A stretch of DNA of 64,000 bases from Symbiodinium natans (Eukaryota > Sar > Dinophyceae > Suessiales > Symbiodiniaceae), in assembly GCA_905221605.1 (NCBI GenBank), contig CAJNDS010001868.1, positions 300,001 to 364,000 on the forward strand. The letters run 5' to 3'. The first letter of the stretch is position 1, and every line of letters starts with the position of its first letter. A program made the position numbers and the translations under genes. The notes below the pieces were generated by a model. That model had not been told where the DNA came from. It worked only from the letters and a program-made list of their open reading frames with translations, and ran no database searches. Positions 34,301 through 46,300 of the stretch are shown one piece after another.

Positions 34301-37300
34301 GTTTAGGGTTTAGGGTTTAGGGCTAGAAATAACCAGTCCTAGCCGCAGCTACCCTGCCTTCCCCAGGTCCAGGTTTTGGGTCGGGCCCCTTCAGTTCAGG
34401 GTGTGAGGTTTGGGGTTTAGGGCTTGGGGTTTAGGGTTTAGGGTTTAGGGTTTAGGGTTTAGGGTTTAGGGTTTATTTAGGGTTTAGGGGGTATCCGGCT
34501 TTACCCTGCAACCCTACAAATCCTGAGCAGGGTTTAGGATTCAGGGTTTGGAGAACAGCCCTGAAAGCCTCAATCCAGCCCTACAGACCCTCAGCCAAAC
34601 ACCCAAGGCTCTGGTTCAGGAAGTTGTAGACAAAGCTGATGCAGCCATCCTGGTTTAGGTTTAGGGCTTAGGGTTTAGGGTTTAGGGTTTAGGGCTTAGG
34701 GCTTAGGGTTTAGGGTTTAGGGTTTAGGGTTCAGGGTTTAGGGTTCAGAGTCCATGGCCATTCGGTGGGGAGGGTGTGGGGTTTGGAATTTGGGGCTCAG
34801 GGCTTAGGGTTTTGGATTCAGACTTGGGTCCGAAAAAATGGGGAGATTTTTAGGGAGGTCCTTTGCAGGGGATGTTACTCTACTTGGGGTATAGTACCCC
34901 TATTTTGGGAAAAACAGGGTTTAGGGTTTAGGGTCTAGGGTTTAGGGTTTAGGGTTTAGGGTTTAGGGTTTAGGGTTTAGGGTTTAGGGTTTAGGGTTTA
35001 GGGCTTGGGGTTTAGAAAGCCTGGGGAATTTGGGGGGGCTCGGGCTCAGGCTTTGTTTATCAAGGGCTTTGGACTTAGGCTCTAAGAAGTCCCAATTAGG
35101 GTTTAGGGTTTAGGGTTTAGGGTTTAGGGTTTAGGGTTTAGGGTTTAGGGTTTAGGGTTTAGGGTTTAGGGTTTAGGGTTTAGGGTTTAGGGCTTAATTA
35201 GGGTTTAGGGTTTAGGGTTTAGAGTTTAGGGTTTAGGGCTTAGGACCTACCCCAAACACATCCGGAACCCTCCAATCAGGCCCCCCCTACAAAACATGAC
35301 CCCCGTAAGAAATCAGTAGATATGGTCACGCGCTCCGCGGCCCCCCTCCCAGCCTGGTTGTGCGTTGGTTTTCGGGCTAGCCTAAACCATAAACCCTAAA
35401 CCCTAAACGGGGTTTGGTGTTAGGGTCCTCCTGCCGGCATCTCTGTCGACAGGCGTTTGTGTTTGCCGCCGTCGTTGTGGGCCACTCCTGTTCGCAGAAG
35501 CACTTTAGGTATGGGGTTGAGGCAGTTGAGGCTTTGCGTTTGGGGGGGGGGGGGGGGTGTAGGTTTTCGGATTTAGGGTGTAGGGTTTAGGGTTAGGGTT
35601 CAGGGTTTGGGTTTGGGATTTAGGTTTGGGGTTCTTGCTTCTCTGGGCTCAACAATGCCGTTGTCGCCTCCCCCTTCGTGCCTCAAGGATCAAACTGTCT
35701 GGGCTGTGAGCGGGTGTCTGTCGGGTCTGCTCTAGAACTTGATTGCTGTTGCTCCTTACCGTTGTGGCGACTTCCCGCACGACCCTGACGCATATGTGTG
35801 TGTGTGTGTGTAATACACACACATGTATGGTACCACTAACCGTTGTTCCGGAATGCTTTGCGGTTCCGACACCTTTGCTTGGCACGATTTCCAAGGTGTG
35901 GGGCTTAGAGACCCCTAAACCCTAAACCCCTAAACCCTAAACACTAAACCCCAACACCTCAAACCCTAAACCCTAAACCCTAAACCCTAAACCCATTCGG
36001 TTGGAAAGGGTTGTGATTTGGGTGCTGGGCATAGTGGCTTAGCGAGGGTCCTAAAGCCCCAAAACCCCGCACCCTAAACACCCCTAAGCCCCTACACCCT
36101 CTAAACCCCAAGCCCTAAACCCTAAACCCTAAGCGCTACACCCCAAACCTCAAAACCCAAACCCCATGCCCTATGCCCTAAACCCTAAACCCTAAACCCT
36201 AAACCCTAAATACTAAACCCTAAACCCTAAACCCTAAACCCTAAACCCTAAACCCAAAACCCTAAACCCTAAACCCTAAACCCTAAACCCGAAGCCGCCT
36301 CGCCTTGGGCCTTGGGGTCAGCGGCGAGAGGGTGACGTTGTGGGAGAGGCACTGGGGACCCGTGAGGCGCTCCCTCTGGACCTGGGCTTTTAGGGTTTAG
36401 GGTTTAGGGTTTGGGGTTTAGGGTTTTAGGGTTTTAGGGCTTTAGGGGTTTTAGGGTTTTAGGACTTTAGGATTTTAGGGTTTTAGGGTTTCGGGTTTAG
36501 GATTTTAGGATTTTAGGGTTTTAGGGTTTGGGGTTTAGGGTTTTAGGGTTTTAGGGCTTTAGGGGTTTTTGGGTTGTAGGATTTTAGGATTTTAGGGTTT
36601 TAGGGTTTCGGGTTTAGGGTTTTAGGGCTTTAGGGGCTTTAGGGTTTTTAGGGTTTAGGGTTTTGGGTTTTAGGGTTTGAGGGTTTTAGGGTTCTAGGGT
36701 TCTAGGGTTTTAGGGTTTTAGGGCTTAGGGTTTCAGGTTTTAGGGTTTTAGGGCTTAGGGTTTAGGGTTTAGGGTTTTAGGGTTTCAGGGTTTTAGGGTT
36801 TTAGGGGTTTAGGGTTTTAGGGTTTTAGGGTTTTAGGGTTTTAGGGTTCTAGGGTTTTAGGATTTTAGGGTTGTAGGGTTTTTAGGGTTTAGGGTTTTGG
36901 GCTCTTTAAGGGCGTTTTCAGGGCTGTTCTACGTATGTTTTAGGGCTTTTATGCTCTTCGGGTCTTTGTGGGCCTGTTCCCCAAAGTTCAGGGTTCAGGC
37001 ATTTAGGGGTTGCGGGGGATTCCGGTTCTCATGCAGAGCACAAGATATTCAGGCTAGCTAAACGAAAAGGGGCAACATCTTAGATGGTCCGAGCTGGGGG
37101 TGGCCAAGTGCCCAACTCCATTCCAGCAGCAGGCTTTTGACAAGGGCCTGTGCGGACTCATCAGTTTGCTGATCTCTTCAAACTCGAACGGGTGCGTCGC
37201 CTGGAGGTACTGCACCACCGGGTCGGCTGCCGAAATCAGATCAGTGACCTTGTGTAGGCTGTTGATGCGGTGAGTCTGTACCAGCCGGCTCAGGTAGCAC

Positions 37301-40300
37301 TCCCTGTCCCAAAAGGGACCCCGAGTTTAGAACCATCCCAAGTATTCCTAAGCGCCTCTGCGAGGAGGGACCCCCTGAAAACCTAAGCCCAAAGGTGCCG
37401 GCCATTCCTGACCAAATCAAACCCGAAGTTTAGGGTTTAGGGTTTAGGGCTTACGGTTTAGGGTTTAGGGTTTAAGGTTTAGGGTTTGGGGTTTAGGGTT
37501 TAGGGTTTAGGGTTGCCGAACTCTGGAAAAACAAAAAACGAACCCTTTGGTACTAGAATTCAACCATACGGGGTCCAAGGAAGCACCCAAACCCCAAAAC
37601 AGCAAAACCCGAACGAGACCCTGAACCCTAAACTCAACCCCAAAACCCGAAATTCTAACCTCCCAACCCAAAACCCTAAACCCCTAACCCTAAACCCTCA
37701 ACCCCTAAACCCCTAAACCCCCAAACCCCCAAACCCCCAAACCCTCAAACCCTAAACCCTCAACTAAACCCCAAACCCCTCAACCCTAAACCCTCAACCC
37801 CTAAACCCCAAACCCTGAACCCTAAACCCCAACACCCCCAAACCCTAAACCCTGAACCCTAAACCCCCTAACCCTGAACCCTAAATCCCTAATTCCCTAA
37901 CCCCCCTAAACCTCTAAACCTCTAAACCCCAAATCCCGAAAAACCCCAAAACCCCTAAACCCCTAAACCCCTAAACCGAGAAACCCCAAAACCCCTGAAC
38001 CCACAAACCCCTATTCCCCAAACCCCTTAAACCCTAAACCCCCTAACCCTAAACTCTAAATCCCTGAACCCCTAAAACCCCGAAACCCATAAACCCCTCC
38101 CAAACCGAGAAACCCCAAAACCCCTAAACCCCTCCCAAACCCCTAAAACCCATAACCCCTATACCCTAAACCCCAAAGCCTAAACCCCACACCCCAAACC
38201 CTAAACCCCAAAACCCTCAAACCCAAAACCCCTAAACCTAAACCCCCAAACCCCAAACCCCAAACCCTCAAACCTCAAACCCTAAACCCTAAACCCTAAA
38301 CCCTAAACCCTAAACCCTAAACCCCTCAGCCCAAGCGGCCCCTGGGGCCGTGAGGAACTTCGGCTGCGGGACCCGGTCCGCCTCGGGGGCAACTTCGGGT
38401 TTGAGGGCCTTCGGGCGTTTAGGGTTTAGGGTTTGGTTTAGGGTTTAGGGTTTAGGGTTTGGGGTTTAGGGTTTAGGGTTTAGGGTTCAGGGTTCAGGGT
38501 TTCGGGTTTCGGGTTTGGGGTTTGGGGTTTAGGGTTTAGGGTTTAGGGTTTAGGGTTTAGGGTTTAGGGTTTAGGGTTTAGGGTTTAGGGTTTAGGGTTT
38601 AGGGTTTAGGGTTTAGGGTTTAGGGTTTAGGGCTATTGGTTGGGATATTCCCCCTTATACGAAATACTATATAATCCCTATTAAGGACTGTTAGTACAAT
38701 GGGGGAACATCCCAAGTTGGGGTACTCTTGAAAAGCGATTATCTTTTTTGTTTCTTGTTGGGCTACTGAGGGGGCTTTTAGACTGCACCTTTGTTGGTGT
38801 ACTCTTTAAATGTGATCTTTGTTTGCGCCTGATTGGGCTTAAGTAAAAAGAACAATGTAAAAAAGCAATTTCGACAATGGCTTTAGTTTGAGGGGGCGCA
38901 AGAGTTTAAGGGTGGGGGTCTAGGGGCTTTAGGGTTTTAGGGGTTTTAGAACTTTTTTCGGGTTTTGGGGGGTTTGTGGGGGCTTTTGTTTTAGGCTTTT
39001 TCGGGATTGAGGGTTGGAGGTTTTAGGGTTTGAGGGGGCCTTTACAGCTTCGGGGTGTTTAGTGCCTTTGGTGCTCTAGGGTTCTTTGGGGTTTCTAGGG
39101 GCTGTTCTTTCTTTGGGGGATTTAGGGTTTGAGAGCTTTAGGGTTTTAGGGTTTGGGTTTTTGGGTTTTGGGGTTTTTGGTTTTGGGTTTGGGGTTTGGG
39201 CTGCCTTGTTCCTGTGTCACGGAACCCCTTAAGCCTTAGGCAAGGGCCAGGCAAGGCCCAAGTGACCCAGAACAAGATTTTGGGGGACTTCTAACCTCAC
39301 AGGAGCCTCCAAGCGCAGGTCGTGAGGAGGGGTCCACAAGAGAAACTCATTCTGTTTGGCATGCCCTTAATTTAAAGAACGCTACACTCAACCCTACTAC
39401 AGTACGCCCTAAGCCTCAGAAAAACCTTAAACTACACTGAAGGTGCCGTTGATAAGACCTAAATCCAAATCCTACTCTCAACCCTCAACTCTAAACCCTG
39501 AACTACTCCCAAAGCCTCCACAAAAATCCTCTGACAAGCCAATCCCTAGCCCTCAACCCTAAACCCTAAACCCTAAACCCTAAACCCTAAACCCTAAACC
39601 CTAAACCCTAACCCCCAAACCCCTTAGCTTCTTTGCACAACTCTCGCGCCCTTGGGCCCAAGAAGCGCCCGCGCACTCCACGTAGTTTCCTTTCCAGCCC
39701 AGCCTCGCAGCAGGAGGGGCGCAAAGCCGCAGCGAAACTCTGAAACGGTTTAGGGTTTAGGGTTGAGGGTTGAGGGTTTAGGGTTTAGGGCTTGGGTTTA
39801 GGGTTGAAGGTTTAGGGTTTAGGGTTTAGGGTTTATGGTTCTAATTAAGGTTCGAGGTTTCAGGTGTAAGCCCCCCTAAACCGACCTCAAACCCTGAGCC
39901 CCCAACACAAAACCCCTAACTTGAACTCTGAACCCTAAAGGTTTAGGGTTTAGGGTTTAGGGATTAGGGTGCAGGGTTTAGGGTTTAGGGTTTAGGGTTT
40001 AGGGTTTAGGGTTTAGGGTTTAGGGTTTAGGGTTTAGGGTTTAGGGTTTAGGGTTTAGGGTTTAGGGTTTAGGGCTCAGGGCTTAGGGCTTAGGGTTTAG
40101 GGTAAACTCAGAACCCTCAACCTTGCACCTACACGCTAAACCCGGAGGCTACGCAAGCCGTTCGCCGTTCGCTCCCCAAACATCGCAACCCTTCATCGTC
40201 TGCTTTTTGACTTCAGATGTAGGGTTTTCGGTTTTGGGGTTTAGGGTTTGGGGATTAGGGTTTAGGGTTTAGGGTTTCGGGTTAAGGGTATAGCGTTTAG

Positions 40301-43300
40301 GGTGGCTCAAGAAACATGGGCGTGCCGCAGATAGAGACGTGAAGCCGCTGCTTCTGTGAGATATGCCCGGAAAGTGTCTAGCCTGTCACCCTTCGAACGC
40401 GGCAAAGACAGTAAAGCCGTTTCAGGAAAATGAGACCCAACTCATTAAACTTTCCTAAGCCCTAAATCCTTTAGGGCCTCGCCTGTTCGTTTCCAACGTG
40501 GCCGTGGCCGAGGCGAAATGGCAGAGCTTCTGGGTCGTGTCGAAAGAGAAGCAGCCGCAGCCCACTTTATTTCTGCACGCCAACTGGCACTCCTGCACAG
40601 CTGGTTCTGGGGGGGTTAGCACTTGAGGGTTTAGGGCTTGGGGTCCGGGATTTGTTCGTTAAGCTCGAAGTAAACTCCAGAAAGTTGGAACATGGCTTAA
40701 GGATGATTAGAGGTGGGATTCCCTTTAGTATACCTTTTAGGGCATGGGGACAAGGATGTTCCAGCTTTTTGGAGTTTACTGTAGGGCGTTTTCGTGCGAA
40801 AGGCACCGAGACTGAGTCGAAGCGACAACTTGTGGAAGGTGGAAAGCCTCGTGGGAAGCTTTGAGTTGCGCTTACACGTTTACAAGTTTACAAGTACCCC
40901 CAAATCGGAGTTTACGAAAATGGGGGACCCCTAATCTAGACCCCCACATAGTAGGATTCTCCTGCAATAAGGTACCCCTAATGTCGAAACCCCCCAAATA
41001 AGGCTACAGAGTTTGGGAGGCGGTGCTGCCTCCACGACATGTCAAGCTTTAGGGACACCCGAATCCTGAACCCCAAGGCCCAGATCCTGAACCCCAAGGC
41101 CCAGATCCCAAACCCTGAAACCCCAACGTGTAAACCCCAAAGCCTAAACCCCAAACCCTAAACCCTAAACCCGAAACCCTAAACTCTAAGCCCTAAACCC
41201 TAAACCCTAAACCCTAAACCCTGAACCTTAAAGGCAAAACAGTGAAAACTTGGAGTCCCCAGAAAGTCCTCGGCACTGCCCATGGCCCTCGCTGAGCCGG
41301 AATCCAAAGAAGAGCACATGACTCCTGAAAGGCCCCCGCAACGCGCACACGCCCCGCGTAACGGGGGGTTTCGGGTTTCGGGTTTCGGGTTTAGGGTTTA
41401 AGGTCGTCGTCTTTTTGCGGCTGGAGTGGTCCATGCAAAATACGGCGAAGGGGGTGCGCAAGTCACATGAAGCTCAGTGCTTACAACCCCTTGTGCCTAG
41501 ACGACCTCAACCCTAAAAAACTGAGCCCTGAGCCCTAAAACCCGAAAAGGGTAGGTAGGCCTTTGATCAAGTTGTGGAAAGATTTTGGTAGCCTAGCTAG
41601 AACACACACTGTCAGAGATTTCAGAAGGGACCCCAACAAGGGTTTCTAGGGCTTAGGCTTTAGACCCACTTCCACTTCCCCCCCACACACCCCTTCCTCC
41701 CAAACTAAACCCTAAACCTAACTAAGCCCTAAATGCGAAACCCAAAATCCTGAACCCTAAACCCAAAATCCTAAACCCTAAATCCTAAACCCTAAATCCT
41801 AAACCCTACATCCTAAACCCTAAACCCCCAACCCTATGAACCCCTAAACCGGCTCCTTCCCTGGGGCAGACGCTGAAAACTGGCAGCTCGAAGCTGTTCT
41901 GCGCCGAGGGCACCTTCAAGCTCCCGCCAGTCAGCGCATTCATCACCTGGACCGGAGCGTTTAGGGTTTAGGGTTTAGGGTTTGGGGTTTAGGGTTCAGG
42001 GTTCAGGGTTTAGGAACACTAGCAACCCCGAACCCTGAAGGTTCGTGTTTAGGGTCACTAGCAACCCTAAACCCGAAACCCCCTGGTTTAGGGTTTGGGG
42101 TTTAGGGCTTGGGGTCTGGGGTTTAGGGGCCCGAAAGACGAAAGTACAAGGAGCACACCGAACCCCCTTTGGAGGGTTGCGAGCTCGAAAGACGTGGTTG
42201 GTGGCGATGAGGGGGTTTCGAGGTTTCAGGTTCAGGGGTCGGGTTTAGGGAAGCTTGCTTGGAGGAGGCTCGTGGGTACCTTGCGTACCCATAGCTACAA
42301 CCATCCTTGCAGTCCCTCTTATAACTGGGTGGTCTATACTTCCAGCTGCAATGTGCTTTGAAGGCGCGATCGACGGAGTCGCGAAAAGCAGGACACCCCC
42401 CAAGTCCCACACCCGCGAATGACCCACATGAGTTAAGCTACCCAAACCACGCATTCTTTTCAAAGTAGGCCCATTCCATGTGCCCCCCAATTTACTTACT
42501 CCTTGCGGCAAGGCCGCATGGATTTTGAAACGCTTACCGACGTTTGCGTCCTGGACGCGGACGTGAACCGTGCCCGTCTTGGGCGGAGTGCCCGCGAAGG
42601 ACCTGGAAAAGGTGGTGAGGGTGGCCTGATGCCCTAAACCAGACCCTGAACCCTAAACCCTAAACCCTAAACCCTAAACCCTAAACCCTAGAAGCCCAAA
42701 GACCCGCCTCTTCTCTTAAGGTGGCTTGCTGGCTCTGTTCCTCAAGCTGGCCAAGTAATACCCGGCTTTGGACTAGACCCTGGAAAAAAAGTCTATACTT
42801 CTTAGGTAGAAGTAGCTATAATCGGAACCCAGAACCAAAAAAAGGTATTAAAGTATCGTACTCCAAAACCAGGGTAAACTGAGAAAACTCAGGCAAACCC
42901 TACTCGGCTGAGATGCCCCTTGGGTTGGGGTTGAGTGCTTAGGGGCTCACGATCTCTTCAGTGTCTTTTCCCTAACCCTAAACCCTAAGCCCTAAACCCT
43001 AAACCCTAGAACCCCCTAAACCCTAGAACCCCCCAAACTAAACCCCAAACCCTAAACCCTGCACCCGAAGCCTTGAACCCCCTAAACCCTAAAGGCCTGG
43101 TGCCAGGGTTGAAGGTCAGCCACGGCGGCAGCGGCCCGCCGCTGCCTCCCGAAGCGCTGACAGCGCCTTCTCCTTCGGCCTGGAGACAGTCTGAGGGCTC
43201 AATATATAACTACATCTTATTTTGTACTATGATATTATATATATATATATATGTTCATATATGTGTATATAACTACAGATTTCATTGACTACAAAAAACT

Positions 43301-46300
43301 GAACAAAATTATCGTATTTATGTTGATACCTAGATTTTATGTTCATACTCATGGCTATTTTTCCATGAATTATCACCTTGAAAATAATGCACAATGGGGT
43401 TTAGCGGCGTGGTGCTGAGGATTTAAAACTTGTGGCCGGCACAGCTTGGGGATGCGATTAGGGGGGGGGGGGTCCTCTATATAAATTCTGAGCCCTTGTT
43501 GGGGGGTTTGGGGTTTAGGGTTTAGGGTTTAGGTTTTGGGGTTTAGGGTATGTATAAGGTTTCCACGCCATACTAGGATCCCCCCAAAGTACCATGATTT
43601 CGAGAACTCCCATATACATGCTTTAGGGTTTAGGGTTTAGGGTTTAGGGTTTAGGGTTTAGGGTTTAGGGTTTAGGGTTTAGGGTTTAGGGTTTAGGGTT
43701 TAGGGTTTAGGGATGTCTCAAACGCCTGCTTCTGCTTGCCGAGGCGTGGTCTAAAGTGCTCGGCACGCCTTTAACTGAAGCCTCGGAGCAGCAACTTCGC
43801 CACGACAAAAAACACACAATAATAAGAGGAAGAAAAGTAATCACAAATAACAGTAAGAATAGTCATAATCATCAGAATAATCATAGCCATAATAATAGTA
43901 TTAATGGTAAATAATAGTAAGCAGAGGCTCCTTGGGAAGCTGGTACTGCCAAAGCTTGCCCTTCTGCGCCACCAGGTCGGGAAGAAGAGTATCCTGGACC
44001 TTGATCCTGGGATTTAAGGGTTTAGGGTTTAGGGCTGGAGGATTACGGTTTAGGGATGGGGTTTAGGGTTTAGGGTTTAGGGTTTAGGGTTTAGGGTTTG
44101 GGGTTTGGGGTTTAGGGTTTGGGGCTTGGGGTTTCGGGTTTTGGGGTTTGGGGCTTGGGGAAGGAGCTTGAGAGCGCTGAAGGGCTTGGCCGTTCGGGTT
44201 GTAGATTTTCTTGCGGGGGGTGGAGGGATGAGAGCTTTGAAGAGAGGAGTTGGGGCTCAGGGCTGCTTGACAGCACGTAGCCCTAAGCCCTAAACCCTAA
44301 AACCCTACACCTTAAGCCCTAAGCCCTAAACCCTAAACCCTAAGCCCTAAACCCTACTGTAAACCCTAAACCCTACTGTAACCCTAAACCCTACACCTTA
44401 AGCCCTAAACCCTAAACCCTAAACCCTAAACCCTGAACCCTAAGTCGCATCACTAAAGGCGATGGCCACCGATGAGCCTTGATGTCATATAGGGGCCTGA
44501 AGAATTGGAGTAGGGTTTTGTGGGGTTTAGGGTTTTGGGTTTAGGGTTTAGGGTTTAGGGCTTAGGGTTTAGGGTTTAGGGTTTAGGGTTTAGGGTATTT
44601 TAGTATGATTACAAAGGGACCAAAAGGGAATATGATTAGTGCTTATTCCGACCCTTATAGTAGCTTGTTGCCGATTTCTTTTCGTTGCTGGGGCGAGTTG
44701 GTTGCAACCTTACTTGGTATTAAATTTACCTCGAACCCTCCAGTGGCTTAAGGTTGAGGGTTGAGGGCTTTTGGAGCTCAGTCATCAAGCTTACAGGGGT
44801 GATGCGCTTGGGGTTCCCTCATGACCCCCAACTCCTACACCCCTGAACACCGAAAAAAACGCGAAAACAACCCCGAAAAACCCCCGAAACCCCCGAAACC
44901 CCCAAAACCCTAAACCCTAACCCTAAACCCTAAACCCTAAATCCCAAACCCTAAACCCTAAACCCTAAACCCTAACTAACACATAAGCCCCCAAATCGCA
45001 TCTCGAGCACAAAGAAGCCTCAAAAAAAAGGCCCCTTCGTGGCCCGCTGCGCGCCCCGCTGAGTTAAACTACTAGAGATGCTAAGGGTTTAAAATTCGGC
45101 TTCAGGGGGGGGGTTGGGGTTTGGGGTTTATTAAAACTACTAGAGAGTTTTTAAGGGTTTAAAAAATTCGGCTTCAGAGGGGGTTTGGGGTTTGGGGTTT
45201 ATTAGACTACTAGAGATTCTTTAAGGGTTGAAAAAATTCGGCTTCAGTGGGGTTGGGGTTTTGGGGTTTGGGGTTTAGGGTCCAAGCGCATGCATGGCAG
45301 GACCCCACGCACCCTGATTCCGACCGTCCGAACCTGAACCCTGAGTCTGCCTTATAACCTAAACCCTAAACCCCAAACCCTAAACCCTAAACCCTAAACC
45401 CTAAACCCCAAACCCTAAACCCTAACCCCCAATCAGGTCCCAGGAACCTGAACTGCCGCTCATGGCCAGCGCCCTGGATTCTGACGTCCCACGTGCCTTC
45501 CCCGGGCGGCGTGCCGGAGAACCTGCTTCGCTGCTTTGGGGATGGCCAGGAAAAGAGTTTTAGGGTTTAGGGTTTAGGGTTTAGGGTTTAGGGTTTAGGG
45601 TTTAGGGTTTAGGGTTTAGGGTTTAGGATGGCAGGGAGAGGAGAGGCAAGGAGCAAAAAGAGCATCAAAAAGCACTTCCTATGTAAGGCCTGCTCCAGGA
45701 GGGTTGAGGACCTAACCCCGAAACCCTGAACCCTAAACCCCAAGCCCTGAACCCTAAACCCGAAACCCCTAAACCCCAAACCCCAAACCCTAAACCGAGG
45801 TGGAGGACCTCCCCGTGTGCGCATCGAAGTGCAGCCACCAGGGCAGCGGCTTACCGTCGGGCATCGAAACTTTCACGTGGCCTCGGCTCGCTATCTTCGG
45901 CTGCTCGGAAGCCGAATGGCTCTACTTGGAGGTTCAGGGTACCCTAAACCCTTAAACCCTAAACCCCAAAACCCAAACCCTAAACCCTAAACCCTGAAGA
46001 GAATGGCTCTACTTGGAGGTTCAGGGTACTTAGTAACCCATTATATGTGTAGTTATAACCCACCCATAAGCCCCTTAAGTACCCTAACAGGGTTATCATT
46101 GTGCCAGGGAGAAGAGCTCCGGTGCACCCACGCAGCAACTCTCCATCCTGCCCAGGCACCGTCAAGGTGCCAGTTTGGTAGCGTGTACGCCAGAGGCCTG
46201 TCACGGACAGACTGAGCTAAGACCTCAAGGTTTTACGACGGACCATGCCCAACAGATCTTAAAACCCTAAACCCTAAACCCACTGTCTCAAACTTCGAGT

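Noticed and set aside
35720-35925. Overlapping ORFs at a (GT)n tract
   Set aside because: Driven by the TGTGTG/ACACAC microsatellite; no flanking splice sites in phase with neighbours.
43715-43800. Possible exon shared by the tandem units (also 48440-48545)
   Set aside because: The two copies differ by a frame-changing indel and contain stops in the otherwise good frame. More likely conserved intron sequence.
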